From the NCBI RefSeq assembly GCF_009737085.1, contig NZ_WOVL01000001.1, positions 62,001 to 126,000 on the forward strand: DNA of 64,000 nt, read 5' to 3'. The stretch is from Paenibacillus sp. NEAU-GSW1. Lineage in GTDB: Bacteria; Bacillota; Bacilli; Paenibacillales; Paenibacillaceae. How positions within the stretch are numbered: the stretch's first letter is position 1; every line of letters begins with the position of its first letter. The notes under the pieces are model-generated. The model did not search any database. It was not told the DNA's origin and saw only the letters and a list, made by a program, of their open reading frames with translations. This document shows positions 45,380 through 54,171 of this stretch, in pieces. Made by a program: the position numbers and the translations under genes.

Positions 45380-46103
45380 AGACGTGAGTAAATCATACCC
45401 GCATGACGGCATGTTTCGTAAGCAGAAGCATCGAGTGCTCCACGAGATCAGCTTCGAGTGGAATCGCGGCGAGTGCCTCGGCATTATTGGAGAAAGCGGA
45501 AGCGGGAAATCAACCCTTGGCAGACTATTGCTCGGAATGGAAAAACCGGATAGCGGCAAGATTGCATTCGATGGAATACCCGTCGCGAATCGGGTTGCGC
45601 GAAGAGGAGCCATCAGCGCCGTTTTTCAGGATTATACCTCATCGATCAATCCGTATTATACCGTTCGCAAAGCGATACTGGAGCCGCTGAAGCATACGGG
45701 GAAAGCAGGCGAATCATTCGACATCGGCAGGCTGTTAAGGCAGGTCGGCCTGAACGAGTCCTATCTTGCAAAATATCCGCACGAGCTTTCGGGAGGCGAG
45801 GCTCAGCGGGTTTGCATCGCGCGCGCGGTATGCTCAGAGCCGCAATGCATCTTATTCGATGAAGCCGTTAGCTCGCTCGACGGTTCGGTTCAAATGCAAG
45901 TGCTAGCCATGCTGAAACGTTTGAAAGCGGATTATGACATGGGCTATATCTTTATTACCCACGATATCCAAGCGGCTGTTTATTTATGCGATCGGATCTT
46001 GATTATCCGAAACGGCGAAATGGCAGAGCTGTGCGAAACAGCCGAGCTGAAGCATGTCCGGTCTCCGTATGCAAGAGAATTGATGCGGAAAGTAATCTCG
46101 TAA
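45366..46103 (+). CDS. ABC transporter ATPase, NikE/CntF type
   Basis: 245 aa. Walker A GESGSGKST, Q-loop QDYTSSINPYYTV, signature LSGGEAQRVCIARAV, Walker B ILFDEAVSSLD and His in FITHDIQAAV. TTG start at 45366 with GGGAGG 8 bases upstream; overlaps the previous gene by 14 bases. The signature follows the NikE/DppF group that energises nickel or metallophore uptake. Confidence 0.9.
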   Translation: MLTVKDVSKSYPHDGMFRKQKHRVLHEISFEWNRGECLGIIGESGSGKSTLGRLLLGMEKPDSGKIAFDGIPVANRVARRGAISAVFQDYTSSINPYYTVRKAILEPLKHTGKAGESFDIGRLLRQVGLNESYLAKYPHELSGGEAQRVCIARAVCSEPQCILFDEAVSSLDGSVQMQVLAMLKRLKADYDMGYIFITHDIQAAVYLCDRILIIRNGEMAELCETAELKHVRSPYARELMRKVIS

Positions 46104-46149
46104 CGAAAGCAAGAGAGTTTCCCGCAGGAAGAAAGAAGGGAGATCCGCG

Positions 46150-47364
46150 GTGAAGGGTGCTTTATCATGGCCGTTCGTGCGGCTGTATGTGCTTACGCTG
46201 TTTTATTTCAGCGCGAATTCCATTCTAAACGTCGTCATTCCGTTGAAGGGGGAGGCGCTTGGAGCATCGGGCACGATGATCGGCGTCATTATGGGCGTCT
46301 ATATGCTGACGACGATGCTCTTCCGTCCGTGGGCCGGGAGCTTGATTCAGCGTTACGGGCCGGTTCGGGTATTGCGCTTGCTGCTGGCAGTCAACGCGCT
46401 TGCGCTTGTGCTTTATGCCTTTTCCGCACTTGAATGGTATCTCCTGGCTCGCGTGCTGCAAGGGATATGTACCGCTTTTTTCTCCATGGCGCTGCAGCTC
46501 GGCATTATTGACGCGCTTCCTGAAAAAGAACGCTCACAGGGCATTTCCATGTATTCGTTGTGCTCCTATTTGCCGGGCATATTCGGACCATTGGCTGCGA
46601 TCGGCATGTGGCAGTGGCAGTCGGGAGAGACAAACGCGTTCGCCGTATCGATGATTGCCATCGCGGTTTTGACCGGTGCTGCGGGCTTTACGGTTCGTAT
46701 CGGGCAGGAGCAGGCTGCGAATACAGCGGAAGGAAGCGAACGGCGGAATTCGGGGGCGGCAATGTGGCGGGCTGTTGGCCGGATTGCACAAAACAAGCAT
46801 TTGCTCCGGTGCAGTTTGCTCATCTTGAGCGCTTCGGTGGTTTTTGGAGCGGTAACCGCATTTGTGCCGTTATACGCGCCGCAGATCAAAGGGGGCAGCG
46901 CGGCTTTATATCTTATGATTCAAGCGGCCGTTGTCGTGGCCTCGCGGTTTTTTCTGCGATCGCGGATTCCATCGGACGGCAAGTGGCGACCGGCTTTTGC
47001 AGGCGGTGTGATGCTGCTCCTCTCACTAGGCTCATTAGCCGTAAGTTTAGCTTCTAGCGCTGGCTCGACCTTGTTCTACCTCGGCGCATTATTGATGGGT
47101 ATAGCTCAAGCCTTGCTCTATCCGGCGCTTACAACCTATTTGAGCTTTGTACTGTCCATAGAGGAACGCAATGTGTCGATCGGACTGTTTATCGCAGCGG
47201 CTGATCTCGGGATTTCGTTGGGCGGCATTATAATGGGGCCGGTTGCCGATGTAACCTCTTACTCCTTCATGTATTTGTTTTGCGCCATGCTTGGCGCGGC
47301 CGCAGCGGCGGTCTCTGTCCGGGAGCGTTTGCGGGTACAGAAGAGCGCAGGGGCGGACGGTTAA
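46150..47364 (+). CDS. MFS transporter (CntE-like metallophore exporter candidate)
   Basis: 404 aa with 12 predicted membrane helices; loop 2-3 motif FRPWAGSLIQRYGPVR and TTYLSFVLSIEERNVSIGLF in the second half. It ends the nickel/peptide ABC operon, exactly where Staphylococcus cnt clusters carry the staphylopine exporter CntE, so export of a metallophore is a reasonable hypothesis; drug or sugar efflux is the alternative. GTG start at 46150 with AAGGGAG. No nicotianamine-synthase-like or opine-dehydrogenase gene is in the window. Confidence 0.82.
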   Translation: MKGALSWPFVRLYVLTLFYFSANSILNVVIPLKGEALGASGTMIGVIMGVYMLTTMLFRPWAGSLIQRYGPVRVLRLLLAVNALALVLYAFSALEWYLLARVLQGICTAFFSMALQLGIIDALPEKERSQGISMYSLCSYLPGIFGPLAAIGMWQWQSGETNAFAVSMIAIAVLTGAAGFTVRIGQEQAANTAEGSERRNSGAAMWRAVGRIAQNKHLLRCSLLILSASVVFGAVTAFVPLYAPQIKGGSAALYLMIQAAVVVASRFFLRSRIPSDGKWRPAFAGGVMLLLSLGSLAVSLASSAGSTLFYLGALLMGIAQALLYPALTTYLSFVLSIEERNVSIGLFIAAADLGISLGGIIMGPVADVTSYSFMYLFCAMLGAAAAAVSVRERLRVQKSAGADG

Positions 47365-47365
47365 T

Positions 47366-47428
47366 ATAAAAAAACACCTTCAAAGGCAACCTTCGCATCA
47401 ACGATGCAGAAGGCCTGTGAAGGTGTAT
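47366..47428. terminator. Terminator between the MFS gene and yhbH
   Basis: AACACCTTCA and TGTGAAGGTGT pair across a loop with an inner GCATCAACGATGC hairpin; A- and T-tracts are short. Both flanking genes converge here. Confidence 0.6.
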
Positions 47429-47433
47429 TCGTT

Positions 47434-48597
47434 TTAGCCGAGGATGCCCTCCCGCTTGCGGAAGAACGATTTCAGCGCGTTATACACTTCGCCCTTCTCG
47501 CGAATGACGTAATACATAAAGTGCTGCATGTTGATATGCTTGTAGGCCGACATGAGCGTACTGGAGCGATTGTATTGATTGACCTCGCCGTAGCCGAACA
47601 GGTTGGAGCGTTTGAGCAGCTCGCCGATCAGCTTGACGCATCGTTCGTTGTCGCTCGTCAGATTGTCGCCGTCGGAGAAATGGAACGGATAAATGTTATA
47701 CGCGCTCGGCGAGAAGCGGCTGTCGATAATTTCAAGCGCTTTGATATAAGCTGAGGAGCAGATCGTGCCGCCGCTTTCGCCGCGGGTGAAAAATTCCTCC
47801 TCCGTCACTTCCTTCGCTTCCGTATGGTGCGCGATAAAGACGATTTCTACCTTCTCGTATTGATGCCGCAGGAAGCGGGTCATCCAGAAGAAGAAGGAGC
47901 GGGCTACATATTTCTCGAAGGAGCCCATAGAACCCGAAGTATCCATCATCGCAAGAATAACGGCGTTCGATTGTGGGCGGACAATTTCTTCCCACGTTTT
48001 GTAGCGAAGATCGTCAGGAGAGATGCCGTGAATGCCCGGCTGTCCGGACGTGGCATTGCGCCGCAAATTTTCCATGATCGTACGCTTCTTGTCGATGTTG
48101 GACATGATGCCTTTTTTGCGGATGTCATTGAACCGGATTTCTGTCGTCTCCAGCTGATCTTTATCCTTTTGCCGTAAAAACGGAAGCTCCAGCTCCTCGA
48201 AAAGCATCGATTCCAGCTCTGCCAAGCTGATTTCCGCTTCGATCACATCCTCGCCGGGCTGATCGCCGGCTCCTTCACCTTTACCCGGGCCTTTGGCCGC
48301 TTGCGGATCGACGCCTAGCACATCGCCAACCTGGCTGTCGCCGTTGCCTTGGCCCACATGTTTATTTTTATTGTAGTTGTATACGAAGCGGAATTCATCG
48401 AGGCTCCGAATCGGCACTTTTATAACCTGCTTGCCGTCGGACATAACGATGCTTTCCTCGGATACGAGATCAGGCAAATTTTGCTTGATGGCCTCCCTAA
48501 CCTTTTGCTGGTGCCTAGCCTGGTCTTGATACCCTTTGCGATGCAGCGACCAGTCCTCTTGCGAAACTACAAACAACCGATTATCTGCTGAACCCAT
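47434..48597 (-). CDS. yhbH: Sporulation protein YhbH (DUF444, vWA domain)
   Basis: 387 aa. DUF444/YeaH family: [20 protein letters not shown] at the N-terminus, basic-acidic linker ([20 protein letters not shown]), and a C-terminal von Willebrand A-like domain with MIDAS-type [12 protein letters not shown]. In enterobacteria YeaH works with the PrkA homologue YeaG; in B. subtilis yhbH is a sporulation gene of the sigma-E regulon. ATG 48597 with AAGGAGGTG; the 24-codon upstream extension is not used. It lies 33 kb from prkA, with spoVR between them. Confidence 0.94.
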   Translation of the reverse strand: MGSADNRLFVVSQEDWSLHRKGYQDQARHQQKVREAIKQNLPDLVSEESIVMSDGKQVIKVPIRSLDEFRFVYNYNKNKHVGQGNGDSQVGDVLGVDPQAAKGPGKGEGAGDQPGEDVIEAEISLAELESMLFEELELPFLRQKDKDQLETTEIRFNDIRKKGIMSNIDKKRTIMENLRRNATSGQPGIHGISPDDLRYKTWEEIVRPQSNAVILAMMDTSGSMGSFEKYVARSFFFWMTRFLRHQYEKVEIVFIAHHTEAKEVTEEEFFTRGESGGTICSSAYIKALEIIDSRFSPSAYNIYPFHFSDGDNLTSDNERCVKLIGELLKRSNLFGYGEVNQYNRSSTLMSAYKHINMQHFMYYVIREKGEVYNALKSFFRKREGILG

Positions 48598-48634
48598 TTC
48601 GGAGCACCTCCTTGCGCGATGTTGGTTATTATTT

Positions 48635-48664
48635 AATGTATTCACGTCCTCCCCGGATATGTGA
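48635..48664 (-). promoter_or_regulatory. Sigma-E-like promoter of yhbH
   Basis: On the minus strand: TCACATAT (48664-48657), 14-nt spacer, AATACATT (48642-48635), matching 6 of 8 and 7 of 8 positions of the Bacillus sigma-E pattern, 38 bases before the yhbH start codon. Confidence 0.5.
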
Positions 48665-48774
48665 AGCAAAAGTTGCCCGATTCTAGCAATCTTGCCGGAT
48701 GGTCATAGAATGGATACGGCAGCTGCAACATTACGATGAATATGTGGTATGACTGCAACGGGGAAAAAGGGGTT

Positions 48775-48812
48775 AAAAAAAGCTGCGGGATGATCGATCC
48801 GGCAGCTTTTGA
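48775..48812 (-). terminator. Terminator after the 308-residue membrane protein gene
   Basis: AAAAGCTGC-G-GGAT-GATCG-ATCC-G-GCAGCTTTT is a perfect stem; read on the minus strand it ends in a T-run. The remaining 48598-48894 gap holds only the yhbH promoter. Confidence 0.75.
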
Positions 48813-48894
48813 TTAATTTGGATTGTGAGATTCCATCTGGCTTACTGAGGCCTTTGTTTTATGTCCTGGGCTTCAAATATTAAATGAAAGCTTA

Positions 48895-49821
48895 CTAAAG
48901 TTTTTCTACATAAGCAGCTGATAGAAGGATGGCATTTGTACTTCCGCCGCTTACATTTTCAAAAGAGTACGTTATAGTTGGAATTCCGGTAATGGTCGCG
49001 ACATCATCATCCAGCAGATCGCCAGTAGTTCCCATATAGATAGCAGTTATCGAGTCCATATCGTCAGTGAATATGTGGATATATGTATACGGTTGTTCAT
49101 CATAAACGGACTCTTCTATACTTATCACAGTGCCAGTAAACTGAACCATTTTTGTATAGTAGGGTGTAATGTTTTTAAATAGATGTCTCGTAGTTATAGA
49201 AGAATCAACTTTAGACATAGCCGATTCAATATCCTTATCAGTTGCTGCAGGGAAAAGGGAAGGATTATCAACAATGAAGTCATATGCTTCGTTACCAATA
49301 AGCTCACCTGTAATTCCTTGTGAAATTTCCCGTATTAGACTAGCTTTTTTGCTGTTGGCTTTACGTATCGCTTCGGCTTTCTCTTCGGCCTCTTTTTTCG
49401 CTTTCTTTTCAGCTTCGGCCTTAGCCTTAGCTTCTTCAGCAGCTTTCTTTTCAGCCTCTTTTTTCGCTTTTTCTTCTTTCACGGCTCTAGCTTTTTCTTC
49501 TTTCTCTGCTTTTTTCTTTGCTTCCGCTGCAGCCTTCTCTTCATCTTGCTTGTCAGTATTGTTCGCTTTTACAGTATTGTCTGATTTTTTTGCTTCTTCT
49601 TTATTAATAGCAGAGGATGCGGATATGTTATCTGTCTCTACAGGTGGTAATACTGCCACAAAAATTATAAATGAGATAATCATCCCAAGTCCGTAGTAAA
49701 GAGAAACTTTACCACGAGTTCTATTTTTCCCCCATTTGATAACAATACTAGGTTTAATAAGGCCTAAAATAAAAGCGATGAAACAACATGCAGATAGTAG
49801 AAAAAATAATAAAAACAACAT
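48895..49821 (-). CDS. Membrane protein with Lys/Ala/Glu coiled coil, unknown function
   Basis: 308 aa. Two hydrophobic helices near the N-terminus (LFLLFFLLSACCFIAFILGL; YYGLGMIISFIIFVAVLPPV), a highly charged coiled coil from about residue 80 to 160 built of KAEKEEKA/AEAEKKAKKEAE-type repeats, and a C-terminal folded domain of about 140 residues (FTGTVISIEESVYDEQPYTY, IHIFTDD, TYSFENVSGG), possibly OB-like. The C-domain would face outside. Notably AT-rich compared with both neighbours, suggesting different ancestry. ATG 49821 with AAGGAGAG. No family recognised with confidence. Confidence 0.72.
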   Translation of the reverse strand: MLFLLFFLLSACCFIAFILGLIKPSIVIKWGKNRTRGKVSLYYGLGMIISFIIFVAVLPPVETDNISASSAINKEEAKKSDNTVKANNTDKQDEEKAAAEAKKKAEKEEKARAVKEEKAKKEAEKKAAEEAKAKAEAEKKAKKEAEEKAEAIRKANSKKASLIREISQGITGELIGNEAYDFIVDNPSLFPAATDKDIESAMSKVDSSITTRHLFKNITPYYTKMVQFTGTVISIEESVYDEQPYTYIHIFTDDMDSITAIYMGTTGDLLDDDVATITGIPTITYSFENVSGGSTNAILLSAAYVEKL

Positions 49822-50190
49822 GACACTCTCCTTGTTATAGGTATATATTATTATTTTATTCTACAAAATAACTTATTTTCCTGCAATTTTTTATTGACAA
49901 AAAGGACTAAAGTCATGAATGACCCTAAACGGTGTGGCATCTTTCTTCGTGTAATGGTCGCCGTAACAATGTCTGCATGTCCTTTAAGTCAGTTTCTCTC
50001 ATTCCTTTCTGAGAGGTATATTCGTCTGAGAATAAAGTTTCAGATCGGTGATGTGGTGCTATAACGATGCCATTTAGAAGAGACTGGACATTTTGTCTAG
50101 TCGATTCTTTTATTTATCAAACACTATGTCTAATGACTATGAAAATACATGTTATATAATATTACACAAAGATGTCGTTGATTGAACATA
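49822..50190. other. AT-rich gene-free gap upstream of the pyrimidine cluster
   Basis: No convincing gene. A TATAAT near 50154 may be the -10 of the transporter operon, with a poor -35. A 49-codon frame from 49915 lacks an RBS and is not called. Confidence 0.4.
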
Positions 50191-50267
50191 AAGGTGCGAC
50201 TTTGACCGTGTTCAAAGTACTAATGATGCAAGGTGTGACTTTGAACTCCGTTCAAAGTCCTGATGTA
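50191..50267 (+). promoter_or_regulatory. Two 38-bp direct repeats, each with an ACTTTGA/TCAAAGT palindrome
   Basis: AAGGTGCGACTTTGA-N6-TCAAAGTACT (from 50191) and AAGGTGTGACTTTGA-N7-TCAAAGTCCT (from 50230), period 39 bp, directly before the RBS AAGGAGGGG. The end of the second repeat, CGTTCAAAGTCCTGATGTAA followed by GGAG, recurs with one indel and one change in front of preA (59335-59360). An operator for the PucR-type regulator or an RNA element is likely; no TPP-riboswitch sequence is present. Confidence 0.6.
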
Positions 50268-50280
50268 AGGAGGGGATAGG

Positions 50281-51093
50281 ATGAGCACTCCGAAGACGAA
50301 TCAACAGGCGGAAATTGTCGTGGACCAAGTATCGATGCATTTTGGGAGCGGGGAGCGTCAGGTGACGGCGCTGGAAAATGTAAGCTTTGAAGTGTACAGC
50401 AACGAATTCGTATCGTTGCTGGGCCCTTCCGGCTGCGGCAAATCGACGCTGCTGCGCCTCATGGCCGACCTGCTCCAGCCTTCCACGGGGTATATCGCGA
50501 TTGGCGATCAGCATCCCCGCGAGGCAAGACTGAAACGAAAGTTCGGTATCGTCTTTCAAAGCGCTACGCTGTTCGAATGGCGTACGGTGAAAGACAACAT
50601 TGAACTGCCAATGGAAATTATGGGCGTTAAAAAGTCAGAATATTCTGCTATATCCAATCAATTGCTTGAGCTAGTCGGTCTTTCCAAATTCAAGGACCAC
50701 TATCCATGGCAGTTAAGCGGAGGGATGCAGCAGCGAGTCGCCATCGCACGCGCGCTTTCACTCGATCCTCCCTTGCTGCTGATGGATGAACCGTTCTCCG
50801 CGCTGGATGAATTTACGAAGGAAAAGCTGCAGCTTGATTTGCTGGAAATAAAGCGGCAGACGAACAAAACGATCGTATTTGTGACGCACAGCATTCCGGA
50901 GGCGGTGTTTCTATCTGATCGGATTATCGTGTTGTCGGCGCATCCCGGGCGCGTCCATTCGATTATTCAGGTCGAACGGGAGGAGGGAAATCCGGCGCAA
51001 ATTCGCAAATCGGAAAAATTCCACGAAATGACCGCATTAGTTCGGAATTGCTTCAACGAGGAGAGTGATTCGCGTGACGAGCAAATCGTTTAG
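50281..51093 (+). CDS. ABC transporter ATPase, NitT/TauT family
   Basis: 270 aa. Walker A GPSGCGKST, Q-loop VFQSATLFEWRTV, signature LSGGMQQRVAIARAL, Walker B LLLMDEPFSALD, His in FVTHSIPEAV. This subfamily energises uptake of nitrate, sulfonates, thiamine-pyrimidine and similar small molecules. ATG 50281 with AAGGAGGGG. It begins an operon with two permeases, a lipoprotein and pyrimidine-degradation enzymes, so uptake of uracil, thymine or a related base is inferred. Confidence 0.93.
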   Translation: MSTPKTNQQAEIVVDQVSMHFGSGERQVTALENVSFEVYSNEFVSLLGPSGCGKSTLLRLMADLLQPSTGYIAIGDQHPREARLKRKFGIVFQSATLFEWRTVKDNIELPMEIMGVKKSEYSAISNQLLELVGLSKFKDHYPWQLSGGMQQRVAIARALSLDPPLLLMDEPFSALDEFTKEKLQLDLLEIKRQTNKTIVFVTHSIPEAVFLSDRIIVLSAHPGRVHSIIQVEREEGNPAQIRKSEKFHEMTALVRNCFNEESDSRDEQIV

Positions 51094-51895
51094 GCGATGG
51101 GAGCAGAGCGGCATTGTCGCGCTTTGGGCAATCGGCATTTTGCTTGCCTGGGAAATTGCGGCCTGGTTCATCGCCGATGTGCTGAACGTCATCGCCCCCG
51201 CCTCCAAACTGCCTTACTTGCATCTTGTTTTACAAGCCGCAGTCAATCATCTGCCGACTTTGACCGAACAAGGCGCTGTTACGTTCGGCAATTCGATAAC
51301 CGGGTTTGCCATCGGATCGGCAGTCGGCTACTTGCTCGCCATTGTGATGAGTTTATCGAGAACAGTCGAGCATACGCTGTCGCCTTATATGATCGCCTCG
51401 CAAATGGTGCCGATTATCGGGCTTGCCCCGATCATTTACGGAATTATTCATGACCCTGCATTGTCTCGCGTTCTAATGTCCGGCTACGTCACTTTTTTCC
51501 CGGTCACGCTGCACACGCTTCGCGGCTTGCAAAGCATCAAGCCGGAGCAGGAAGAACTGATGCGCTCCTATGCAGCGTCCGTATGGAAGACGTATACCAA
51601 GCTTAAGCTCAAGGCGTCGCTTCCGGGCTTGTTCGCCGGACTAAAGCTGTCGGCGCCAATCGCGATAACAGCTTCCATTATTGTGGAGCTGATGGGCGCG
51701 CCCGACGGCATAGGCGTACTGATGGTCAGTTCGCTTTATTACGGCAATGCCCAAGTTTATATGTTCTGGGCAACGGTTCTCATAAGCGTTGTCATTGGCC
51801 TTCTGCTGTTTGGAGCCATTAGCTTGGCGGAGAGGCTTATCACCCCATGGCAGCCGGAATTTCGTTCGCGAGGGCAAGGGGGGGATGAGCGATGA
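51074..51895 (+). CDS. ABC transporter permease 1, NitT/TauT (ThiX/RibX-like) type
   Basis: 273 aa, six membrane helices; coupling motif MRSYAASVWKTYTKLKLKAS-like EELMRSYAASVWKTYTKLKL and VELMGAPDGIGVLM. GTG 51074 was preferred to GTG 51065 because GAGGAGA (51057-51063) is then correctly spaced. It overlaps the ATPase gene by 20 bases and ends in an ATGA overlap with permease 2. Having two distinct permeases points to a heterodimeric channel. Confidence 0.88.
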   Translation: MTSKSFRRWEQSGIVALWAIGILLAWEIAAWFIADVLNVIAPASKLPYLHLVLQAAVNHLPTLTEQGAVTFGNSITGFAIGSAVGYLLAIVMSLSRTVEHTLSPYMIASQMVPIIGLAPIIYGIIHDPALSRVLMSGYVTFFPVTLHTLRGLQSIKPEQEELMRSYAASVWKTYTKLKLKASLPGLFAGLKLSAPIAITASIIVELMGAPDGIGVLMVSSLYYGNAQVYMFWATVLISVVIGLLLFGAISLAERLITPWQPEFRSRGQGGDER

Positions 51896-52797
51896 AAGAA
51901 GTAGCTGCCGGTCTGGCTGCTGCAGCGGAACCAGCATCGGCGGGAGCAACGGACAACAATCCGGCCATGGCAGAAACGATTGTACAACCTGCCCCTCATC
52001 CCAAAGCCAGACGCGCGAAACGTTCTCGTTCGCACAATAGGAGCCGGACATGGCTGCTGCCGCTCCTATTCGGACTTCTATTCGTAGCGGCATGGCAGAC
52101 AGAGCTGTTTCACAAGCTGTTCAAGCTTGCGCCGTACCAGCTTCCGCTTCCATCCGCAATCGCGGCTTCACTAAGAGATAATGCCGACCTGCTTTGGAGC
52201 TACTCGCTCTATACCGGCTTTGAGATTGTAGCGGGCTGCTTCATCGGCTCGTTTCTCGGTTTCATCTTAGCGGCAATCGCATCATTCGCACCGAAGATCG
52301 GCAAAGGCGGCATCGCGATGACCGCTGCGCTCAACGCCATTCCAATCGTCGCCCTTGCTCCCGTCATGAACAACTGGTTCGGCGATGGATCGGCATCGAA
52401 AATCGCCATCGTCTCCGTTATGACTATGGCGACCATGGCGGTCGGCGCTTACAAAGGGCTGCGTTCGATCGAGCCGATGTATGTTGAGCTTATGACCTCC
52501 TATGCGGCAAGCCGTTACACCACATTCATCAAACTTCGTTTGCACAACGGCCTTCCGTATATGTTTACCGCGTTAAAAATCAACATGGCGACGAGCATCA
52601 TCGGCTCCATTGTCGGCGAGTTTTTTATCTCATCCAGAGGTCTCGGCTTTCTGCTTTCCGATCAAATCAAGCTCGGCAACATGCCGCTAGCCTGGTCCTG
52701 CATCACCATCGCCGCCGTGCTCGGCATCGTACTCTATTATCTCGTGCAGCTGGCGGAGCGCCTCGCCATCCCATGGCATATCGCCCAGCGCAAATAA
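51892..52797 (+). CDS. ABC transporter permease 2, NitT/TauT type
   Basis: 301 aa. A 50-residue Ala-rich then Arg/Lys-rich cytoplasmic extension (HPKARRAKRSRSHNRSRTW) precedes six membrane helices; the coupling loop is ELMTSYAASRYTTFIKLRLH and the later signature IVGEFFISSRGLGFLLSDQI. The unusual N-terminal extension is not seen in permease 1. ATGA overlap with the previous gene. Confidence 0.88.
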   Translation: MKEVAAGLAAAAEPASAGATDNNPAMAETIVQPAPHPKARRAKRSRSHNRSRTWLLPLLFGLLFVAAWQTELFHKLFKLAPYQLPLPSAIAASLRDNADLLWSYSLYTGFEIVAGCFIGSFLGFILAAIASFAPKIGKGGIAMTAALNAIPIVALAPVMNNWFGDGSASKIAIVSVMTMATMAVGAYKGLRSIEPMYVELMTSYAASRYTTFIKLRLHNGLPYMFTALKINMATSIIGSIVGEFFISSRGLGFLLSDQIKLGNMPLAWSCITIAAVLGIVLYYLVQLAERLAIPWHIAQRK

Positions 52798-52861
52798 CAG
52801 CATCAAGGTATAACCCCATATATTTTTTACAAAAAAACGGAGATGGAGCGACGGAAAGAAA

Positions 52862-52976
52862 GGTTGAGCTGGAGAAGCGATAGCGTTCGCCTTTGTTTTC
52901 GGATTTTATCCATGACCAAGTGAAATCAAAAAAATCCGAAAACAACAGCGATCGGAAGTCCAACCTTTCTTGCAGT
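52862..52976. repeat. 115-bp dispersed hairpin element, copy B
   Basis: Same length and orientation as 7946-8060. Inner arms TTGTTTTCGGATTTT and AAAATCCGAAAACAA: relative to copy A the closing C:G pair is replaced by T:A on both sides, a compensatory change. Outer arms AAAGGTTG/CAACCTTT are longer than in copy A. Lies inside the ABC operon between permease 2 and the binding-protein gene, where it could stabilise or process mRNA. Confidence 0.8.
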
Positions 52977-53015
52977 TGCGACCTGAACTCCGGACCAAGG
53001 AGAGGACTGGTCTTG

Positions 53016-54107
53016 ATGAAAAAGAGAAACCGACTGATGAGTTTAGCAATGCTTATGGCAGCATTCATGCTGCTGCTCGCCGCATGCGGCGGAGGAAACA
53101 ATGCGCCGGCGAACACGACAGAGGAGCCGGCAGGCGCGGCGGAATCGACGCCTAAAGAAGAAACACCGACTCAGGCGCCGCTGACCAAAGTGAAAATCCA
53201 GCTGAAATGGGTGCCGCAAGCGCAGTTCGCCGGCATTTTCGTCGCCAAGGCAAAAGGATTTTACGAGGCGGAAGGATTGGACGTTGAGATTATACCAGGC
53301 GGACCGGACGTCGTCATCGAGCAGCAAGTCGTGAACGGCGCGGCCGATATCGGCGTTACGAGCTTTGACAGCCTTCTCGTTAACCGCGACAATGGCCTTC
53401 CGCTCGTATCGGTAGCGCAAGTGCTGCAAAAGAGCTCCTATCGTTTTGTAGCTGATAAAGCTTCGGGCATCGACGAGCCGGCGAAAATGAAAGGGAAAAA
53501 GGTCGGCATGTGGACCGGCAGCCAGCAATTCCAAGTGCTCGCATTTATGGAGAAGAACGGCCTCGATCCGAAAAAAGACGTCGAGCTCGTGAAGCAAGGC
53601 TTTACGATGGATCAGTTTTTCAACAAACAATTGGACGTTGCGATCTCGACGATCTACAACGAATACCATGTTGTCCTTGAAAGCGGTGTAAAAGAACAAG
53701 ATTTATATGTGTATGACTTTGAAGATGCGGGCGTAGGTATGTTAGAAGATACGCTTGTCGTCAAAGAAGACTGGCTGAAAAACAACCGCGATATCGCCGT
53801 CAAAGCGATTCGGGCAACGATGAAGGGCTGGAATTACGCCATCGCCAATCAGCCGGAAGCGGTCGATATCGTCATGCAGGCCGTAACGGAAGGCAGCACG
53901 ACGAAGGAGCATCAAACGACGATGCTGATGGAAATGGCGAAGCTGGTCAAACCGGAAGGGTTTACCGATGCGCAAGTGGGCTCTTTTGTAGACGATGCTG
54001 TACAGCGGACAGTCGACATATCTTTGAAATATGAGCTCATTAAGAAAGCGCCGGATCTGGCTGCTGCGATCGACAAGACGATTCTGGAAGATGCGGCGAA
54101 GCCTTAA
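53016..54107 (+). CDS. ABC substrate-binding lipoprotein, NMT1/THI5-like
   Basis: 363 aa. Signal peptide with lipobox LLAAC, a Thr/Glu/Pro-rich spacer (residues 25-50), then an NMT1 periplasmic-binding domain starting KVKIQLKWVPQAQFAGIFVA and containing GGPDVVIEQQVVNGAADIGV. NMT1-like proteins bind pyrimidines (HMP, riboflavin precursors, uracil/thymine analogues). Genomic setting favours uptake of nucleobase for catabolism. ATG 53016 with AAGGAGAGG; the long upstream frame overlaps repeat copy B and is not coding. Confidence 0.9.
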   Translation: MKKRNRLMSLAMLMAAFMLLLAACGGGNNAPANTTEEPAGAAESTPKEETPTQAPLTKVKIQLKWVPQAQFAGIFVAKAKGFYEAEGLDVEIIPGGPDVVIEQQVVNGAADIGVTSFDSLLVNRDNGLPLVSVAQVLQKSSYRFVADKASGIDEPAKMKGKKVGMWTGSQQFQVLAFMEKNGLDPKKDVELVKQGFTMDQFFNKQLDVAISTIYNEYHVVLESGVKEQDLYVYDFEDAGVGMLEDTLVVKEDWLKNNRDIAVKAIRATMKGWNYAIANQPEAVDIVMQAVTEGSTTKEHQTTMLMEMAKLVKPEGFTDAQVGSFVDDAVQRTVDISLKYELIKKAPDLAAAIDKTILEDAAKP

Positions 54108-54171
54108 TGCAACGAAAAGTACCGAGGTTCTTAAGAAACCGGCAGGTTACGCGGGAAGGATGGCGAGGCTG

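Noticed and set aside
49915..50064. 49-codon ORF in the gap upstream of the importer
   Set aside because: No ribosome binding site and no family similarity; possibly a remnant but unsupported.
50191..50280. TPP riboswitch upstream of the NMT1-type transporter
   Set aside because: The conserved CTGAGA and CCTGAT...GGATAATGCCAGC elements are absent, so a thiamine precursor role is not supported.
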